Positions 7,265-8,923 of a stretch of 8,923 bases of DNA are shown piece by piece. Within the stretch, counting starts at the first letter, position 1. Each line of letters starts with the position of its first letter. Both the position numbers and the translations under genes were made by a program. Under the pieces are notes generated by a model that made no database searches, was not told where the DNA came from, and saw only the letters and a program-made list of their open reading frames with translations. Source of the stretch: an uncultured Selenomonadales bacterium (GTDB lineage: Bacteria; Bacillota; Negativicutes; Selenomonadales; Selenomonadaceae); assembly GCA_947165405.1 (NCBI GenBank), contig CAMVAG010000081.1, positions 1 to 8,923 of the forward strand, in the 5' to 3' direction.

Positions 7265-7969
7265 ATGAAAATTTTCAACTTGACACTTTTAATCGTGATG
7301 ATGTTTTGTGCGACGACGTTCGCCGAAGAAATTCACCCGCCGATAATTTCCGTGAGCGGCGAGGGTTTCGTCGAAGTCACGCCCGACCGCGCAACCATTT
7401 CCGTCGGAGTTATTACACGCGAAAAAAATCCTTCCGCCGTTCAAACCGCAAATGCCAAAGCCGCTTCGAACGTTATCAACTCAATCGTCGCGCTCGGCAT
7501 TGAACGCAAAAATATTTCGACGGGCAATTACAACTTCAATCCGATTTATCGCCACACGGACAACGGCAAAAGAATTCTTGAAGGCTACGAGGCTGCAAAT
7601 TCCGTGACGGTTATCGTTGACGATTTGAATCTTGTCGGGAAAGTTATCGACGCGGCATTGAATCACGGAGCCAATCGCGTCAACAATTTGAACTTCGGCT
7701 TGCGCAACAGGAACATTCACCAAGACGAGGCTTTGAGGCTCGCCGTGCTCGACGCAAAACGCAAAGCGGAAGTTGCGGCCTCCGCGCTCGGAAAAAGTAT
7801 CGTCGGTATCCGCGTCGTATCGATTGATTCAAGTCATATCGACGCGCCTCACAATTACAAAATGGCTCGCTCAATGGCAATGGAAGACGCCGTTGCCGAA
7901 ACGCCGATTGAAAGCGGAACGTTGACTTGCTTGGCTCGCGTTCACGTCGAATTTGAAATCAGCCGCTAA
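7265..7969 (+). CDS. Secreted SIMPL-domain (DUF541, YggE-like) protein
   Basis: The 234-residue product is a predicted exported SIMPL-domain protein. ATG 7265 follows GGAGGTGAG, a strong ribosome binding site. The first 20 residues form a signal peptide: Lys2, a hydrophobic core (LTLLIVMMF) and a likely signal peptidase I site after TTFA, before EE. Cys15 does not sit in a proper lipobox, so I do not call a lipoprotein. The mature start IISVSGEGFVEVTPDRATISVGV (about 27-49) is the typical opening of SIMPL proteins. It is followed by a conserved-looking IxxxNIxTxxYNFNPxY region (about 79-95), GYEAANSVTVIVDDL (107-121) and EALRLAVLDAKRKAEVAA (155-172), also family-typical. Family members include E. 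coli YggE and B. subtilis BP26-like proteins; their biochemical role is poorly defined, with links to oxidative stress and envelope assembly. It lies 25 bases after addB with no terminator seen between, so it may be cotranscribed with addB. Its stop codon overlaps the promoter of the next gene. Confidence 0.9.
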   Translation: MKIFNLTLLIVMMFCATTFAEEIHPPIISVSGEGFVEVTPDRATISVGVITREKNPSAVQTANAKAASNVINSIVALGIERKNISTGNYNFNPIYRHTDNGKRILEGYEAANSVTVIVDDLNLVGKVIDAALNHGANRVNNLNFGLRNRNIHQDEALRLAVLDAKRKAEVAASALGKSIVGIRVVSIDSSHIDAPHNYKMARSMAMEDAVAETPIESGTLTCLARVHVEFEISR

Positions 7970-7993
7970 AATCTTCTTGCAAGTCGCCGATAA
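7967..7993 (+). promoter_or_regulatory. Sigma-28 (FliA/SigD) type flagellar promoter upstream of the FliD-like gene
   Basis: TAAA (7967-7970), then exactly 15 bases, then GCCGATAA (7986-7993), matches the core consensus of sigma-28 promoters at every defined position. In the longer form TAAAGTTT-N11-GCCGATAA, the -35 reads TAAAATCT (six of eight). The -35 overlaps the TAA stop of the SIMPL gene. Transcription would start near 8000, about 50 bases before the start codon. The gene it precedes is flagellar by its own sequence, which supports the call independently. The same -10 octamer also occurs at 7339-7346, 8724-8731 and (minus) 5029-5022, but none has TAAA at the right distance. Confidence 0.8.
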
Positions 7994-8005
7994 ATATTGT
8001 AGAAT
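7977..8005 (+). promoter_or_regulatory. Possible overlapping sigma-A promoter for the FliD-like gene
   Basis: TTGCAA (7977-7982), a 17-base spacer and TAGAAT (8000-8005) give a plausible vegetative promoter (four and five matches of six). It overlaps the sigma-28 site, so the two holoenzymes could not bind together. It is weaker as a call than the sigma-28 site and may be chance. Confidence 0.35.
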
Positions 8006-8051
8006 CAAGCAAAGTTTCAAGGAGTGTTTTTATTCAAGGAAGGTGATTGAA

Positions 8052-8858
8052 ATGTCAGGGATTAATTCGTTGGGCGGCATCAACAATTACAGTTGGCTCT
8101 TCGGCTCGAACAATCAGAAGCAAAATTCCGCTGCGCAACTGTGGAACGCTTACGGCAACTTCCAATCCAATGCGACGAATTCACTTGCGGGCTTGACGGA
8201 AGTCAATTCAAACCTCAAAGCCGTGCTTGCCAGCTACGACGACGCAAAGACCGCGTTCAGTTCCGAATTCAAAGAGACAATGAGCGACTTAAGCTCCTCC
8301 GCCGCAAAAGTCAAGGAATACAATTTCCAAGTTGCGGGTGACGACGCGATAAGCACGAAGACCGAAACCGACAAGGACGGCAACGTTACCACGACGACCA
8401 CTTACAGCAAAGAGTTGCAGGCGGCTATCGACACCGTTAAAAATTTTGTCGACGACTACAACAGCGCGGTTAAATTCTTCGGCGACAACAGCTCCGTTTC
8501 AAAGCGCGTCGAAATGATGGCTACGACCTTCAGCGACACGACCTATCGCGCCTCAAGCTTGGCGACAATCGGTTTGACCGTCAATAGCAACGGCTCAATG
8601 ACTATCAACGAGGCAAAGCTTGCCGAGACGATTGTCAACGATCCCGGAAAAATTTCTTCCGTTTTGGGCAAGGACGGGCTCGCGGGCAAGGCGGAAAGTC
8701 ATGTCACTTTCGCCAACAGCCAAGCCGATAAACTTTTCCCGACCGCGCAGGCGATGATCGGCGACCAACTCGAAACCGCCTCCGTTTATACCGGCAAGGC
8801 TTATCGAAACATGACTGCCGCAAGCAACATGGGCAACTTGATTAACATGATGTTCTGA
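8052..8858 (+). CDS. Short FliD-like flagellar protein (hook-associated protein 2 C-terminal region)
   Basis: The 268-residue product has the features of the C-terminal part of FliD, the flagellar filament cap and hook-associated protein 2. ATG 8052 follows GGAAGGTGA with suitable spacing. Residues 121-140 (ELQAAIDTVKNFVDDYNSAV) match the FliD segment containing VxxFVxxYN. Residues 169-192 (SLATIGLTVNSNGSMTINEA and on) match the FliD signature of GI/GL, then xxxGxLxxDxxKL. DPGKISSVLG (197-206) corresponds to the DPxxVxxLF stretch that follows. The N-terminal 95 residues are Ser, Asn and Ala rich and mostly helical, with a start (SGINSLGG) vaguely like FliD, but no full D2/D3 domains: true FliD is normally 450 or more residues. 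There is no signal peptide, as expected for flagellar type III export. A sigma-28 promoter sits directly upstream and a terminator directly downstream, so it is likely a monocistronic late flagellar gene. It may be a reduced cap, a paralog or a filament accessory protein. Confidence 0.72.
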   Translation: MSGINSLGGINNYSWLFGSNNQKQNSAAQLWNAYGNFQSNATNSLAGLTEVNSNLKAVLASYDDAKTAFSSEFKETMSDLSSSAAKVKEYNFQVAGDDAISTKTETDKDGNVTTTTTYSKELQAAIDTVKNFVDDYNSAVKFFGDNSSVSKRVEMMATTFSDTTYRASSLATIGLTVNSNGSMTINEAKLAETIVNDPGKISSVLGKDGLAGKAESHVTFANSQADKLFPTAQAMIGDQLETASVYTGKAYRNMTAASNMGNLINMMF

Positions 8859-8878
8859 AAAAAATTTTTACTCGAAAT

Positions 8879-8911
8879 AAAAAGTGCTCGTCAACACGGC
8901 GGGCGCTTTTT
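8879..8911 (+). terminator. Rho-independent terminator after the FliD-like gene
   Basis: AAAAAGTGCTCG (8879-8890) pairs with CGGGCGCTTTTT (8900-8911) across a nine-base loop, with two G-U pairs in the RNA. The stem ends in a T run on the plus strand and begins with an A run, so it could also work on the opposite strand. It lies 21 bases past the stop codon at 8858. Confidence 0.85.
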
Positions 8912-8923
8912 CAATTAGGAATT

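Noticed and set aside
6697..7278. 193-codon minus-strand frame
   Set aside because: It is antisense to the nuclease and iron-sulfur part of addB, and its translation shows no family features.
8024..8050. Possible eight-codon leader peptide starting at GTG 8024
   Set aside because: The start overlaps its would-be ribosome binding site, so translation is unlikely.
8724..8731. Second GCCGATAA octamer, inside the FliD-like gene (also at 7339-7346)
   Set aside because: No TAAA box lies 15 bases upstream of either copy and both are within coding sequence, so they are not sigma-28 promoters.

Overview
The window looks like an ordinary chromosomal stretch from a diderm Firmicute, most likely a flagellated member of the Negativicutes (Selenomonas-like). 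This is inferred, not proven. The sequence combines an AddB nuclease-recombinase subunit with the iron-sulfur cysteine pattern known from Bacillus, a type IV pilus retraction ATPase (PilT), a late-flagellar gene behind a textbook sigma-28 promoter, strong AGGAGG-type ribosome binding sites, and balanced base composition with many runs such as AAAATTTT. I see no mobile element, phage gene, tRNA, rRNA or CRISPR array.

Layout. Two transcription blocks diverge from a 109-bp intergenic region at 3924-4032. Leftward (minus strand) lie three tightly packed genes: a class A penicillin-binding protein (3923 to 1704), a degenerate FtsZ-like protein (1701 to 907) and pilT (893 to the window edge, C-terminus cut off). 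The gaps are 2 and 13 bases, so they probably form one operon. Rightward (plus strand) lie addB (4033-7239), a secreted SIMPL-domain protein (7265-7969, 25 bases later) and a short FliD-like flagellar protein (8052-8858), closed by a rho-independent terminator at 8879-8911.

How the genes relate. The leftward operon joins peptidoglycan synthesis (PBP1A-type), a tubulin/FtsZ-fold protein that appears to have lost GTP binding, and the pilus retraction motor. This suggests a link between envelope growth and pilus placement or function, but that is a guess from co-location. The rightward block combines DNA double-strand-break processing (AddB, without its usual neighbour addA) with an envelope SIMPL protein. 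The last gene has its own sigma-28-type promoter, TAAA-N15-GCCGATAA, whose -35 overlaps the stop codon of the SIMPL gene, so it is probably controlled with late flagellar genes.

The items most worth a second look are the FtsZ-like pseudo-GTPase and its operon, the small FliD-like protein with its sigma-28 promoter, and the Glu-Pro repeat tail of the penicillin-binding protein, encoded by an 18-bp tandem repeat.
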